A DNA stretch of 64,000 nucleotides from Nymphaea colorata (Eukaryota > Streptophyta > Magnoliopsida > Nymphaeales > Nymphaeaceae). Positions 33,201 through 43,934 of the stretch are shown here, piece by piece. The translations under genes were made by a program, and so were the position numbers. Numbering within the stretch: the stretch's first letter is position 1; the number at the start of each line of letters is the position of its first letter. Under the pieces are notes generated by a model. The model did no database searches and had not been told where the DNA came from. It saw only the letters and a list, made by a program, of their open reading frames with translations. The stretch covers positions 9,559,503 through 9,623,502 of the forward strand of contig NC_045143.1 in the NCBI RefSeq assembly GCF_008831285.2, written 5' to 3'.

Positions 33201-34825
33201 ATGGATTTGGGCATATAGGAAGGCAGCTACCTAGGCATATGTCTCAAGCAAGGTTTGCTTTTAATATATATATAGTGTCAGAAACCAATCACTGCGTAAT
33301 ATTGCTTTACTCCTGCTGTAAAGTTACTAAATACGGAGACTCGTTCATGATTGGACGCCACTCCAGACAAGTTGGAGGCACTTTATAAGCCAAGCGCGCA
33401 TGAAGTGGTTTTAGATCATGTTCTCGATGTATGCAATGTGAGTCGTTTATCATCACAGAGTACTTTACTCGATCTAACTTTAACAATCTCAAAACTAGTC
33501 CATCCTGGGCTTCGTTTATCTAAATGATTGAGCATTTTGCAGTCAATCCATGCACATTCCCTCAATGGGATGAATGAAGCCCTTCACTGTAGCAAAAATG
33601 AATAATTGGTTGCATGATTAATTGTATGACAGCTGAATGATGCTCACTCATTATCAACCTCACTGATTACGCTTGAATTATATATTCAGAATAAAAACTT
33701 ATTTAACTGTTCGCATGTTTTCCCAAAGATATAAAAGCCAAATGAAGCGGGATGTATTTAATTTCTTATCAACTGCCAATTGAAATACAGCTTGTCCTAA
33801 GATTGTTGATCCCTTTATTAGATAATGCGAGTGCACAAACTCAAGGGCCAAAATATATAACCAACCACCTGATCCTTGTAATTGGCGTCCAAATCCTTAA
33901 GGAGTGCTTGATTAACCAGATTTGAAATCCATATATCTGTGTGGAACAGATGTGGCCTACTTTTGTTGATGTGAGAAAGATCAATAGTAAAAATCACTTA
34001 AAATTCTTATTTTACTTCTTTGCATTAAGAAAAGATTGGATGTAAATCCAAGGTAGAAGGGTTTGGTCTCAACTTAAATCTGCAATTCTTAAATCTTGAC
34101 GATCTCAAATCGAAAGCTATCAAATGCCACCTTAATATGCTGAGTGGGGTATTTTTCCTTTTTATTGAAGGTCCTTTTTCGTTTTATATAAAGGTATTTT
34201 TGTCATTCGCTAGTTATTTTCCAGTTTTTTGTGTTTTATATAAATGTATTTTTGTCTTTCACAACCCATGTGCATGTACAAGGGTGTGTAATAACAAAAA
34301 AAAAGGTGTGTTATAACCAAAACACCCGGATAAAATTAAAAAAATGAGAGATTTCTAAACAGATGAAAAGGGTATTTTAAAAAGTCTAATGTACGTATCT
34401 TTATAAAAAAAAATTCAAAAATACCCCAAACCCCTTATTAGTGTATACTTGTTAGGCCCCCAACTCCATCTCCCCTTCCAATGGTGTACCCATTATTTAT
34501 AATTGATTATGAAATGAAGGCATTTCTTTTGACTTGTCAATCTATACACTTCCTTTCCTTTTCCAAATCCCATATGGGTAATAACAATACAAACTCCCAT
34601 ACCAACAAATTATCAGTTTTTCTTTTTCACTCAGACAAGCGAATGAGTCTTTTCATTGGACAGCCATGCAGTGCCCTAACCATGATTAATTGTTAATCTA
34701 TTGAGATGCTTGCAATACTTCCAACTTCGAGTCAGAACGCAATGGAGTATGGTAAGACTAAAACTTATAGATTGTTAAATTATCTGTCTCCCTCTTACAC
34801 ACACACACGTAACCAGGAAGACGAT
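30263..34825. other. Long intergenic interval without a recognised gene
   Basis: All frames are short. At 30680-30760 a stretch with tRNA-like words (GCAAGGTGGT and GTTTAAATCCCA) could be an old SINE, but the A and B boxes are too poor to call. At about 32700-32830 there is a reverse-complement copy of the TTATCTCATAC-type repeat. At about 34290-34440 lies a copy of the dispersed AT-rich repeat. Short TA tracts occur near 31690 and 33262. Confidence 0.5.
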
Positions 34826-34833
34826 TATAAATA
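34826..34833 (+). promoter_or_regulatory. TATA box of the third P450
   Basis: TATAAATA 81 bp before the ATG at 34907, followed by a CT/CA-rich leader (CTCTCATTCATTCATC). The spacing implies a short 5' UTR of about 50 bases. It is preceded by a (CA)n-like tract at 34797-34808. Confidence 0.6.
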
Positions 34834-34906
34834 TGTGCATTAGATTCTATTATATCTCTCATTCATTCATCAAACAAGCAAAACCCATTAGAAATCAAGT
34901 TAAGCC

Positions 34907-36451
34907 ATGGAAGAAACTCTTGCCTTTCTCCTACTCACAGTCTCCACTTTCTTATGCTCCTTTATCATTAAGTTTCTCATGGTTTCTCTTCTGTCTAAGT
35001 CTTCTAAGTCCTCTTCCCATCCCACATATGGCCCAAAATGCTACCCTATAATCGGTTCTGCTCTTTCCTTCTACGCCAACATCCACCGTCTCCCCGAATA
35101 CAACACAGAGATCTTACGTGAATCTCCAACCCACACCGTCGTCCTCATCCGCCCCATCGGTGGCTCGAAGACTGTCATGACCGCCAACCCCGACAACGTC
35201 GAGCACATCCTCAAGACGAAGTTCCATGCCTACCCTAAAGGCCCTACCACCCATTTCTTGCTCTACGACCTCCTTGGCAATGGCATCTTCAATGCCGACG
35301 GCGAGACCTGGAAGGTGCAGCGCAAGATATCCAGCCACGAGTTCAACACCCGATCCCTCCGCAAATTCGTCAACACTGCCGTGAATTCGGAGATCTCCAG
35401 TCGCCTCCTGCCGCTTCTCCATTCGGCTGCCGCCGGAAAGACGACGTTAGATCTCCAGGACGTGCTCCAACGATTTGCGTTCGATAACATCTGCAAGGTC
35501 GCTTTCGGCTCAGATCCCGGGTGCCTTGATCCCGCCCTCCCTCCTTCCGAATTCACATCAGCGTTCAACCTTGCAGTAAGCATCACAAGCGATCGCTTTA
35601 AAACGCTGTTTCCAGTAGTTTGGATGATCAAGCGCGCATTGGGAGTTGGGCCTGAGAGGAAGCTCAGGGATGCCATTCGCGTTGTTGATGAGTATGCGAG
35701 GAATCTGATTCGAGAGAGGAGAAGTCAACCGATCTCTTCGACGGAAGATTTGGACCTCCTGTCGAGATTTATGAGCACCGGTAACGTTGATGAGGACTTT
35801 CTCCGAGACATAGTGATCAGCTTCCTGCTCGCCGGCATGGACACGACCTCAGCTGCACTGACATGGTTCTTCTGGCTGCTCTCCGAAAACGAACGCGTGG
35901 AAGAGAAGATCCTGAAGGAGATTGCCAACGTGAAGGAAGGAGTGGGATTCGACGAAGCAAAGGACCTGGTTTACTTGCATGCAGCACTCTGCGAGGCGAT
36001 GAGATTGTACCCGCCGGTGCCGATCGATAGCAAGCATGCGGCAGAAGACGATGTTCTCCCGGACGGAACTGTGGTGGAGAAAGGGGCGAGGGTGATCTAC
36101 CACCCTTACGGCATGGGGAGGATGGAATCGCTGTGGGGGAAGGACTGGTCGGAGTTCCGGCCGGAGAGATGGCTGCAGAGAGACGAGAATGTGGAAGGGA
36201 AGATAAAGTTTGTGCCGGAAGATCCATACAAGTATCCGGTGTTCCAGGCAGGGCCGAGGGTGTGCTTGGGGAAGGAAATGGCCTTCATTCAGATGAAGAG
36301 CATCGTCATCAGCGTTCTCTGCCGCTTCACAGTTGTGCCGGCGGTGGCTGACTTCCAGCCAGTGTTTGAGCTCAGCTTGACGTCCAAGATGAAGGGCGGA
36401 TTTCCGGTGCGGATTGAAGAGAGGAAGGAGTGTGCAATTGCCGAAGAATGA
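34907..36451 (+). CDS. Cytochrome P450, CYP94-family-like, canonical
   Basis: A single-exon 514-residue protein. A hydrophobic anchor at about 5-29 precedes a Lys/Ser-rich linker and the Pro hinge (PTYGPKCYPIIG, 39-50). The I-helix AGMDTTS (309-315) carries the expected Asp312 and Thr313. The K-helix EAMR is at 363-366, FRPERW at 417-422 and the haem loop FQAGPRVCLGK at 446-456 (Cys453). All catalytic landmarks are present. It is clearly a paralogue of 14861-16378 (shared GIFNADGE, HEF.TRSLRKF, DLDLLSRFM and EDDVLPDGT), but its flanks show no shared DNA, so this split is older than the tandem duplication. Family knowledge: CYP94s oxidise omega positions of fatty acids and of jasmonoyl-isoleucine. 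I cannot tell which applies. An AATAAA at 36575-36580 is a possible poly(A) signal. Confidence 0.95.
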   Translation: MEETLAFLLLTVSTFLCSFIIKFLMVSLLSKSSKSSSHPTYGPKCYPIIGSALSFYANIHRLPEYNTEILRESPTHTVVLIRPIGGSKTVMTANPDNVEHILKTKFHAYPKGPTTHFLLYDLLGNGIFNADGETWKVQRKISSHEFNTRSLRKFVNTAVNSEISSRLLPLLHSAAAGKTTLDLQDVLQRFAFDNICKVAFGSDPGCLDPALPPSEFTSAFNLAVSITSDRFKTLFPVVWMIKRALGVGPERKLRDAIRVVDEYARNLIRERRSQPISSTEDLDLLSRFMSTGNVDEDFLRDIVISFLLAGMDTTSAALTWFFWLLSENERVEEKILKEIANVKEGVGFDEAKDLVYLHAALCEAMRLYPPVPIDSKHAAEDDVLPDGTVVEKGARVIYHPYGMGRMESLWGKDWSEFRPERWLQRDENVEGKIKFVPEDPYKYPVFQAGPRVCLGKEMAFIQMKSIVISVLCRFTVVPAVADFQPVFELSLTSKMKGGFPVRIEERKECAIAEE

Positions 36452-39060
36452 GGCGCAAGTACGTCTATCGACTGGACTGTAAAAGTAAAGTTCATTTGCT
36501 ACATGATTCTTACTTAACTAGCGTAAATGTTGAAGTGTGAGAATTTAGCTGCCTGCTTGCTTTGCCGAGGCAGAAATAAAGAATTTTTTTTTTTTTGTCT
36601 TTTTCTTTTGTTGTTTGGCTTTCCTTATTGGGATTACTTTATACATAGAATTAGGTTCATTGTAAAAATTAATTTAAATGGTGAATACTGTTTTCGTTTT
36701 CACTGCTTTACAACAAAATTTCAGTTTTGCTAGTACCCGGCTGCTATAATTACTAGACAGTGGTAGAGTCATTTTTTTTTTGTTAAAATATTTAAATTTC
36801 AATTTTTAAGAAGCATTTCTACGTAAAAACAGTAAAAAATGAACTATCAATAATTAAATAAAACAATTTTATGAGCGGGTGCGAGTAATTGCTCACATCA
36901 ACCACAATATAGCTCTGCCAATCCTTGCTGTTGAGATATTGTGAGCTAAGTAAATTTGTGTTGTTTTTGGAAGTGGCCACGATAGGAAGGAACATTCACG
37001 TTTTTCAGCATTTTAATAAATAAATATGTGTTGGTAGTATTATAATCAGTTTCCTTCAAGTCATAAGCATAATCATCAAAATGGACAAAATAATACTAGA
37101 TCAAGAACCCTCATAGAAGTGCCAGCTTGATTGTTTTGTCTATTCTGATCACTACACAGATGACCAAAACTAGCGTTATCTCTCCCTTCCTCTCATATAT
37201 ATATATATATATATATATTCTGCTTATTTACAATTACAGCTTCATCATGAAGAGTGTCAAATCCATAATGATGGATGGTTGACAGAAAAACAACTAGAAA
37301 AATGTGATAGATATTATTGTTATGTATTATTAGTTTACACTTTTGTGTCTTTGTTCTGCTCTCAATCATCCATAAGGTTAGATTAAACGGTTCTCATAAA
37401 TAAGCCGATAGAGTCCCCATTGAGTACTTAGTCTATATATATCTATTGCTTTATTGCATTCTTGAATTGACTGTTCATGCCAACGAAATGTACTGCTTTT
37501 GTGTTTTAAGTTCACAATTCCATTACTGGGTATCCAAATCTAAGTACTCCATCTACAGCTCTAAGGCTAATCTAATATCAATCTATTAAGCTGAATTTAG
37601 AGAACTTAAAATGCAAAAAATCTTGCTTGCGATTACACAAGCAATTTGGCACATCCTTTTTCTATTGAGGTCCTTATCAAAGTATGAAACAAGTAGTTTC
37701 GGCAGAGAATCAAAGTATTTTTTATTTATTTATTTTTTTTCCATCTTCTAACAGATCTCCAGCATTATCTTCAAAAGAAGAGAGAGATCGTGGTAAATGA
37801 AAAACAAGTAATTAAATTGCTTGCCATTTAGATGCTCTAGATGAAAGAAAACTAGTGGACGGTTAATTAACCTTAAAAGTATAATTATATTTATAAAATA
37901 GATCTAGGTTCTATTTATAAAGCAGGTCTACTATTGACAATTCAATTCAACAGCTAATTTTCATGTCCATAGTTTGTGCAAACTACTTTAATCTCTAAGG
38001 AGGCACTCAATGTTTAAATGCATACTGCTAGCATCGTTTATATATTTGAAAGCAAAGTATTTAACTCTTAATCCAATATTTAATTGCCACTCTAACTAGA
38101 TTTTATTGATAGATCTATCTTTTTAATGCACATTCCTCTCTAACCTCACTTAGCTTCAGATGAATCCAGCCCATTAATTAATGCACCGCACAAGAGAGAG
38201 TGAGAGAGAGAAAGGGAGGGACATGATCAGCCGACTTATCCAGCAACTAACCACTACGTACCACTTCGAACAAGAGAAGTGTCCACAACGAATCAAACAA
38301 GAGACACACCCATAACGTGGTAGATTGTCTATATATATATATATATATGATAGAGAAAGAGAGACTGAGGAAGGGGAAAATTTATAATGTCTATGTGAAT
38401 CGAACTAGACAAGCTCTTTACCTGCCATTGAACCCAACCAGCTGTTATACTAAACTCTTTGATGCAGATTAGGAGAGAGAGGGAAAACGATAGAGCCAGC
38501 CTGAAAACCATAGGATATATCACTAAGCTCTACCCAATATGTACTTCTTGCTCGCGTGTTGATAAAAGGGTACAAAACAATGACTTTCCACGAGCTCACC
38601 CTTCCCAGCACTACTTTATAAAGAGATTTTATGCACAGGGGATGTTTCATGTAAATTAAATTAAGCAAAACAAGGAAAAAGGAAAAAGCCAGGGGTACAT
38701 CAATAATTGACATGATTTTCCATGGAAGGCACGTGTCGTTTTGAATAAAAGATGAAGAGAGAACGCACGGGAAGTCGTAAGTAGCCATGATTCTTAATTG
38801 TCACAGCGGCCCTTGCATTAATCTGCTGCCTGCCTAAAGGGTTCCTCAATTTCTTCTGTGGAGGTGGAAGAGAAGACATGTCTCTTATTTTCCACCATCA
38901 GACAACGGCATTTTCAATTGCCAATATGATTTAGGCAAATCCCATAATCACAGTATCTGCACGAGGAACGTCCGCTTATGAATTCAGTGAAGCACATGAG
39001 AGATCTAGGAATTTCCTTAGCTTCATCTACACTCAATTCTATCAAGTTTGCATACACTTC
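36452..39060. other. Intergenic DNA downstream of the third P450
   Basis: No gene recognised. Contains the small element at 36758-36922, TA microsatellites at 37197-37219 and 38329-38348, and AT-rich sequence with stops in all frames. The open frame 38788-38450 (minus) is unrecognised and overlaps the second TA-adjacent tract. Confidence 0.5.
36758..36922. mobile_element. Possible small hAT-like element
   Basis: The left end CAGTGGTAGAGTCAT and the right end in reverse complement (GATTGGCAGAGCTAT) are imperfect inverted repeats, similar in type to the ends at 9351-10568 and 29405-29578. No convincing target duplication is visible and there is no paralogous empty site here. Confidence 0.35.
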
Positions 39061-39064
39061 CATT

Positions 39065-39310
39065 CAGTGGGGAGCCACGCTTCAGTGCTTGTGGAACGGT
39101 CTGAGCTTGGGAGCCAGGAATTTTTCCTGGCAGGGACAGAATATAGTTCCAAAATTTTAACTGTGGCAGAATTATATTTTTTTAATTTTTTATATAAATT
39201 AAAGTATTTTGAATTCTCATATAAAAATTTGATTTTTTTTTTTTAATCTGAGGAGGGGCCATGGCCCCTGCCGACCCTCCCCTACCTCCACCCCTCGGAC
39301 TCCAGACACA
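39065..39310. mobile_element. Decayed hAT-like repeat
   Basis: CAGTGGGGAGCCACG at the left, an internal GGGAGCCAGGAATTTTT word, and a GGGGCCATGGCCCC palindrome followed by CCCTCCCCTACCTCCACC on the right. Such combinations are common in old plant hAT derivatives. The ends do not pair cleanly, so this is tentative. Confidence 0.35.
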
Positions 39311-39984
39311 CATAATTAAGAAAAATGTACAGTTTGAGGCCTAATATATGGAAAGAGTACATATATTAAAAAGAAAAATGAAAAATCTCAAAGGAGCATA
39401 ATATATCTTTCAGAATAATCACAGGTGGAAAAAACAAAAGGGGGGTTGGGGTATTTTCAAAATTTTTTATAACAAAATGTACATTTTAGACATTAAACTT
39501 TTTCATAATCCCTTTTTGTCCTTTTAAAAAACTCCTTTTTTTGTTTTTTTACCTAAACAGGGGTATTTTGATTATTACACACCTCTATGCATAATTTTCG
39601 GTGGTATGAAAATGTTAACCCATAACCTGTCACCAATGATGTTGACAGAGAAAGCATTGTGAAGATTGAGGACACGCTGGTCACTTATTGTTAACCAAAC
39701 CTGAATGGTTATATGTCGTGCATGAAAATTTTGTGTGCTTTAATGGTTAGTGACAAAAATGCTCTTATTTGACAAAAAAAAAAAGTGAAAAGACTCAAAA
39801 GGAAATGTTGTTTGCAATTTCAAAAATGTCCCTTTTTTCTTTTGGCGTATGGTTGTTGCTTACACCCCGAGTGGCGCACACAACTCAAACTCGTGCAAAG
39901 TAGGAGAAGGAAATCGATCTTATGCATCAAGGCAAGAATCTTAGCTGGCAGTGACAAAATATTATCAAGACAATTAGAAAGCAA

Positions 39985-40436
39985 TTAGTCTTCTCCCATG
40001 AGAAGCTCGAGCCCAAACCAACAGGAAAGAGATAAAGTTAAGGAAGGAGCCAAACCTAAGACTGGATATGGAATGCAAACCAAAACGTACTGTGGCTCCA
40101 TTGAGCAAGTCGGTAAAGAAAATGTAACGAGCATTACATAAATAAGATGCATTGCTTCGAGGCTCCATGAATCGAAGAAGAGAGGAGTGGTGAGCCAATA
40201 TCCATGGATGCAACTCATATTGTTAAAGCAAACCATGTACATGGATCTTTTGATGTTTGGTATTCATTTTTCTTCCTTCTTATCATTCTTTTTCATGGTA
40301 TCAGAGCCAACATTAATGGTAGTACCCATCTCAGCCATTCAATGGGATGCATTTGGTCACTCTTTTCTGTCAAGTTGAATTACAACAATTATACAAGTGG
40401 CAAAAGGAATCTATTATCTTCAGTTAGGATCTTTTA
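39985..40436 (+). mobile_element. Fragment of a second Ty1/copia element: LTR end, PBS and gag start
   Basis: TGGTATCAGAGCC at 40299-40311 is the standard primer-binding site complementary to initiator Met tRNA, here on the plus strand. The sequence to its left ends …TTTTTCA as an LTR should. To its right, an open stretch with SVKLNYNNYTSGKRNLLSS (about 40366-40422) has the look of a copia gag N-terminus. The rest of the element is missing: soon afterwards comes the minus-strand copia at 40525. The left LTR boundary is a guess. Confidence 0.55.
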
Positions 40437-40529
40437 AAGTCGAATAAAAGTAGAGTCGACTCTTAGACAAATAATTCATCAAAAAAGTTCTCGAGAAACC
40501 TTGCAATTCCTTGCGAAGTCATCTGCTTC

Positions 40530-40894
40530 TAAAAAAAGATATGAACAAGAAATTTTATTGAGGTTCGGTGCTGAAATCACCTACGTCCTCAAAGTATCTC
40601 TATTCTCTTCAAAATATTACGAGAGATAGAGGTTCCTATTTAAAGAGAACAAAGCACAATCTTCAACTCCTAAAGTCGTGTAGTTGATATACAACTTCTT
40701 TCGTTTAAGATATTGCTTCCTATTTTATCTCTTTCCTTAGATAAAGAGATTTGGACGTCATACTCTTCTTCAGCAACTCCTGATTTTTTGGCAACTGATT
40801 CACCGCATCTTCTCATTTCTTGGTAACAAATTTATCAGATTTGTCCAACTTATGCGCATGATCATCATTTCCCGCATGAATTGATTCTCTAACA
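40530..40894 (-). repeat. 3' LTR of the copia element
   Basis: In minus orientation it begins TGTTAGAGAA and ends ATCTTTTTTTA, next to the target duplication. It aligns along its whole length with 52995-53365, with scattered substitutions and a few short indels, so the insertion is not recent. Confidence 0.9.
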
Positions 40895-40901
40895 GCCCTC
40901 C

Positions 40902-42684
40902 TCAAGATGAACGCACAGTTTTTGAAGTTGAGCTTAGTGCAAATAAAAGCATGACGTCTTTGGCTAAGGGCTTAGTGAATATATCTGCAATCTCATCTCG
41001 AGTAGAAATGTAGCTAATTGTGAATTCCTTCCCTACTAATTTATCTCGAACAAAATGTAGGTCTATTTCTATGTGTTCGCCTTTGTTATGAAACACTGGA
41101 TGTGATGCGAAGCAAGTGGATCCAATATTGTCGCACCATATATTCATTGTGCTACAATTCAGTACATTAAGTTCTTTGAGTAGGAATTATAACCAAGTTA
41201 TTTCTGCAATCATGTTTGGCAGGGCACGATATTCTGATTTTGTACTCGACCTTGAAACCGTGGATTGTTTTTTCGCACTCCCAGATATAAGATTTGGTCC
41301 AATGAAAACAACATATCCCGTAGTGGACTTTCGATCAGTTGGATCTCTTGCCCAGTCTGCGTCAGAATAGACATTTATGGAATAATCTTGTCCTCTTCAT
41401 ATAACAAAACCATAATCAATAGTTCCCTTTAAGTATCGTAGAATTCTCTTAACTACTTTCCAATGTTCGTTATTCGGAGCATGCATAAATTGACAGACTT
41501 TGTTTACTGCAAAGGAAACGTTAGATCTATTAAGAGTAACGTACTGAAGTGCTCTCACAATGCCTCTAAAGTTGAAACCCATAAGCAAGGAGTTTTATTA
41601 TCCTAACAAAAGTATATTGGAGATTTATTGAGAGTAACAAAATTACTTGATGCCAAAATTGCTAACTCTCCCATGGCTGCATATAAGATCTTGCACTTTT
41701 CTTGGAGAATTTCCAGCTATAATGATATCATATACATATATAAGAATATAAACTACATAATTCTCTTGTCTTAAAATGAAGAGAGAATTGTCGGTTTGCG
41801 CACCTTTGAATATCATTTGTTGAAGAAAAAGGTTGAGTCCTCAAACCATGCTCTTGGTGCTTGTTTGAGTTCATAGAGGGCTCGCTGTAGCTTGCAGGCA
41901 TAGTTTGGAAATGTTGGATCTTCAAATTCTTGTGGTTGATCCATATAACCATCCTCATTGATATGTCCATGAAGGCATTTTGTACGTCAAGCTGCCTTAA
42001 GCACCAATTTTGCGTGATACCAAGGGAAATAATAGTTCTGGTTATGGTTGGTTTAACTACACGACTAAAAGTCCCGAAATAATCTACTTCTTGTTGGCTA
42101 TATCCCTCCGCAACCAACCTCGCTTTGTATCTTTCTAAACTTCCATATGCTTTGTGCTTTATCTTGTAAACTCATTTGCGTCCAACAATATGTTGTTATC
42201 AATGGACTTCATTGATGCAATGCCCCGAGCTGAAGGGAAAGAGGCGGTATTGGTCGTGGTAGACAGATTAACAAAGTACAGCCATTTCGTGGCACTACCA
42301 AGGAACTACCATGGGCCAATGGTCGCTAATGTTTACCAAGATCACGTGGGAAAGCTGTATGGTATGCCCGAGACCATTGTATGTGATCGTGATTCAATCT
42401 TCCTCAGTGCTTTTTGGAGGGAGTACATGAAAATGGCAGGGACAATGATCAACTTTAGCACTGCCCATCATCCTCAAATAGATGGGCAGAGTGAAGTCAT
42501 CTGTACGAGGAACAAGAGTCCAAGTATGATTTTTCTTTGAGGCAGTAATTTCACTTCTTATAGTGGCAATCCAATTTGGATCCTTGCTTGCTTCTTGAAA
42601 TTGTACATTATCTTTATCCTGAGAGAGCTTGGCTAAAAGCGTATGTGGAAGAGAGTATTTTGTTGAGTAAACCTTTGGTTTCAA
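40902..42684 (-). pseudogene. Copia reverse transcriptase and RNase H, fragmented
   Basis: Minus-strand pieces in order: the RVT_2 start (EASKDPNWIATIRSEITAS and TWTLVPR, 42684-42394); ARLVAEGYSQQE and LRQLDVQNAF (42117-41728); the late palm/connection segment (41588-41397, including VKRILRYLKGTIDYG); KSEYRALP near 41210; and the RNase H tail (KGEHIEIDLHFVRDKLV and ADIFTKPLA, 41147-40902). The first two pieces are separated by the gypsy integrase patch at about 42190-42505, and at least one conserved Trp codon beside it has become TGA. Confidence 0.88.
42190..42505 (+). pseudogene. Ty3/gypsy integrase core fragment inside the copia reverse transcriptase
   Basis: The plus strand encodes SMDFIDAMPRAEG, VLVVVDRLTKYSHFVALP, VCDRDSIFLSAFWREYM and TAHHPQIDGQSE: the D, D and E catalytic blocks of a chromovirus-type gypsy integrase, uninterrupted by stops. 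Nothing else of a gypsy element is present on either side. Copia reverse transcriptase coding resumes within a few bases at both edges, on the opposite strand. I see no LTRs or clear target duplication, so it looks like filler DNA acquired during repair or a template switch, not a normal insertion. Confidence 0.85.
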
Positions 42685-43734
42685 TGTGCCATCTTAGAAT
42701 CTAGTTGTCACATGGTGAGTTCTTGTGAGAATTGGTGAAGAAGTTGTGCTTTGATTTGCATTCTCACCTTGATGAGCCACGCTTTGATCTAGACTCTCAC
42801 TTTGACGAGTTACGCCTTGATCTGGATTGTCATCTTTGCCATTTGATTGATTAACATAGTAGGAGTTCCATGTGTCCTCTCAATATTGTCATCAATACCA
42901 TTTTGAGAGAATGGATATTATATACCGACAATTTGGTTGTCATGACTCTCTTTTTTCAATTTTCATTGTCAATTTTCTCTTCATTTTCATTGAAGGGAAA
43001 CTAGCTTTCAGAAAAAAGAACATGGCGTGATATAAAGACTCTTCTTGTTTTGAGACTGAGACAGAAATATCCATGATGCCTTGGAGCATAACCTAGAAAA
43101 ATGCATTTTTCAGATTTATGCTCAAACTTATTTTTCCTATACGGCCGCATGCTTAGGAAACATGTACATCAAAAAATTTTTAAGAAATTGTAATCTGGTT
43201 TGGTTTTGAACATGACTTCAAACGGAATTAGTCCTCCAAGATTTTTTGTGAAAGCTTTGTTTATAAGATGTGTGGCTGTGTGAAAGCATAAGATCAATAC
43301 TTGTTTGGTACGCAAGTACCAGCCAACATAGTAAGACCCTTTTCAACAACATGGCAAAGACGTCTTTCAACTGCACCATTTTGTTCTGGAGTGTGAGGGC
43401 AAGAAATCCTATGTCCAATTCCATTTGATTCAAGAAAACCAGTAAGACCTCGATATTCTCCACCTCAATATGAATGCATAAATTTAATTTTTTGCACCTG
43501 TAACAAGCTCAGCATGTGATTTAAACTTTTGGAAAACTTCATATAAGTCTGATTTTTTCTTGAGAAGATATATCCAAGAATATTTAGAATAGACATCAAC
43601 AAATAAAGCATAGTATCTATATCCATCAATACTAATTACGGGTGCAGGGCCCCAAAACATCAGAATAAACGATATCTAAGAATCCATGTATTGATGTAGA
43701 AGTCTTGTTAAAGGGTAGACGATGACTCTTACCC

Positions 43735-43934
43735 TTTTAACAAGCTTCACACACTTTATGTTGCATGAAGTCATCATAAGGCAAACCAAAATTATTCAAG
43801 ATGTTCATAACTGTCTTTAAAGAAGGATGACCAAAACGTCTATGCCAAGTGTCAACCAAGTCCTTGACGCTAACATGTCTAGTGGTGAAGAGGGTATGCT
43901 TTTTCTTGTTCAGCGTCAATTTGTATAAATCTTT
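43735..43934 (-). pseudogene. Copia pre-integrase (GAG-pre-integrase) segment
   Basis: DLYKLTLNKKK, LVDTWHRRFGHPSLKTVMNILN and HKVCEAC give the zinc-binding HHCC pre-integrase domain: W-H-x-R-x-G-H-P and C-x2-C. Downstream (lower coordinates) the integrase core continues in fragments to about 43218. The upstream side abuts the inserted element at 43935. Confidence 0.8.

Noticed and set aside
35114-36288. Several 60-137 codon minus-strand frames opposite the third P450
   Set aside because: Antisense shadows of a GC-rich coding region. The plus strand carries an intact P450 with all its motifs. The same applies to 15400-15909, 16034-16384 and 21972-22457.
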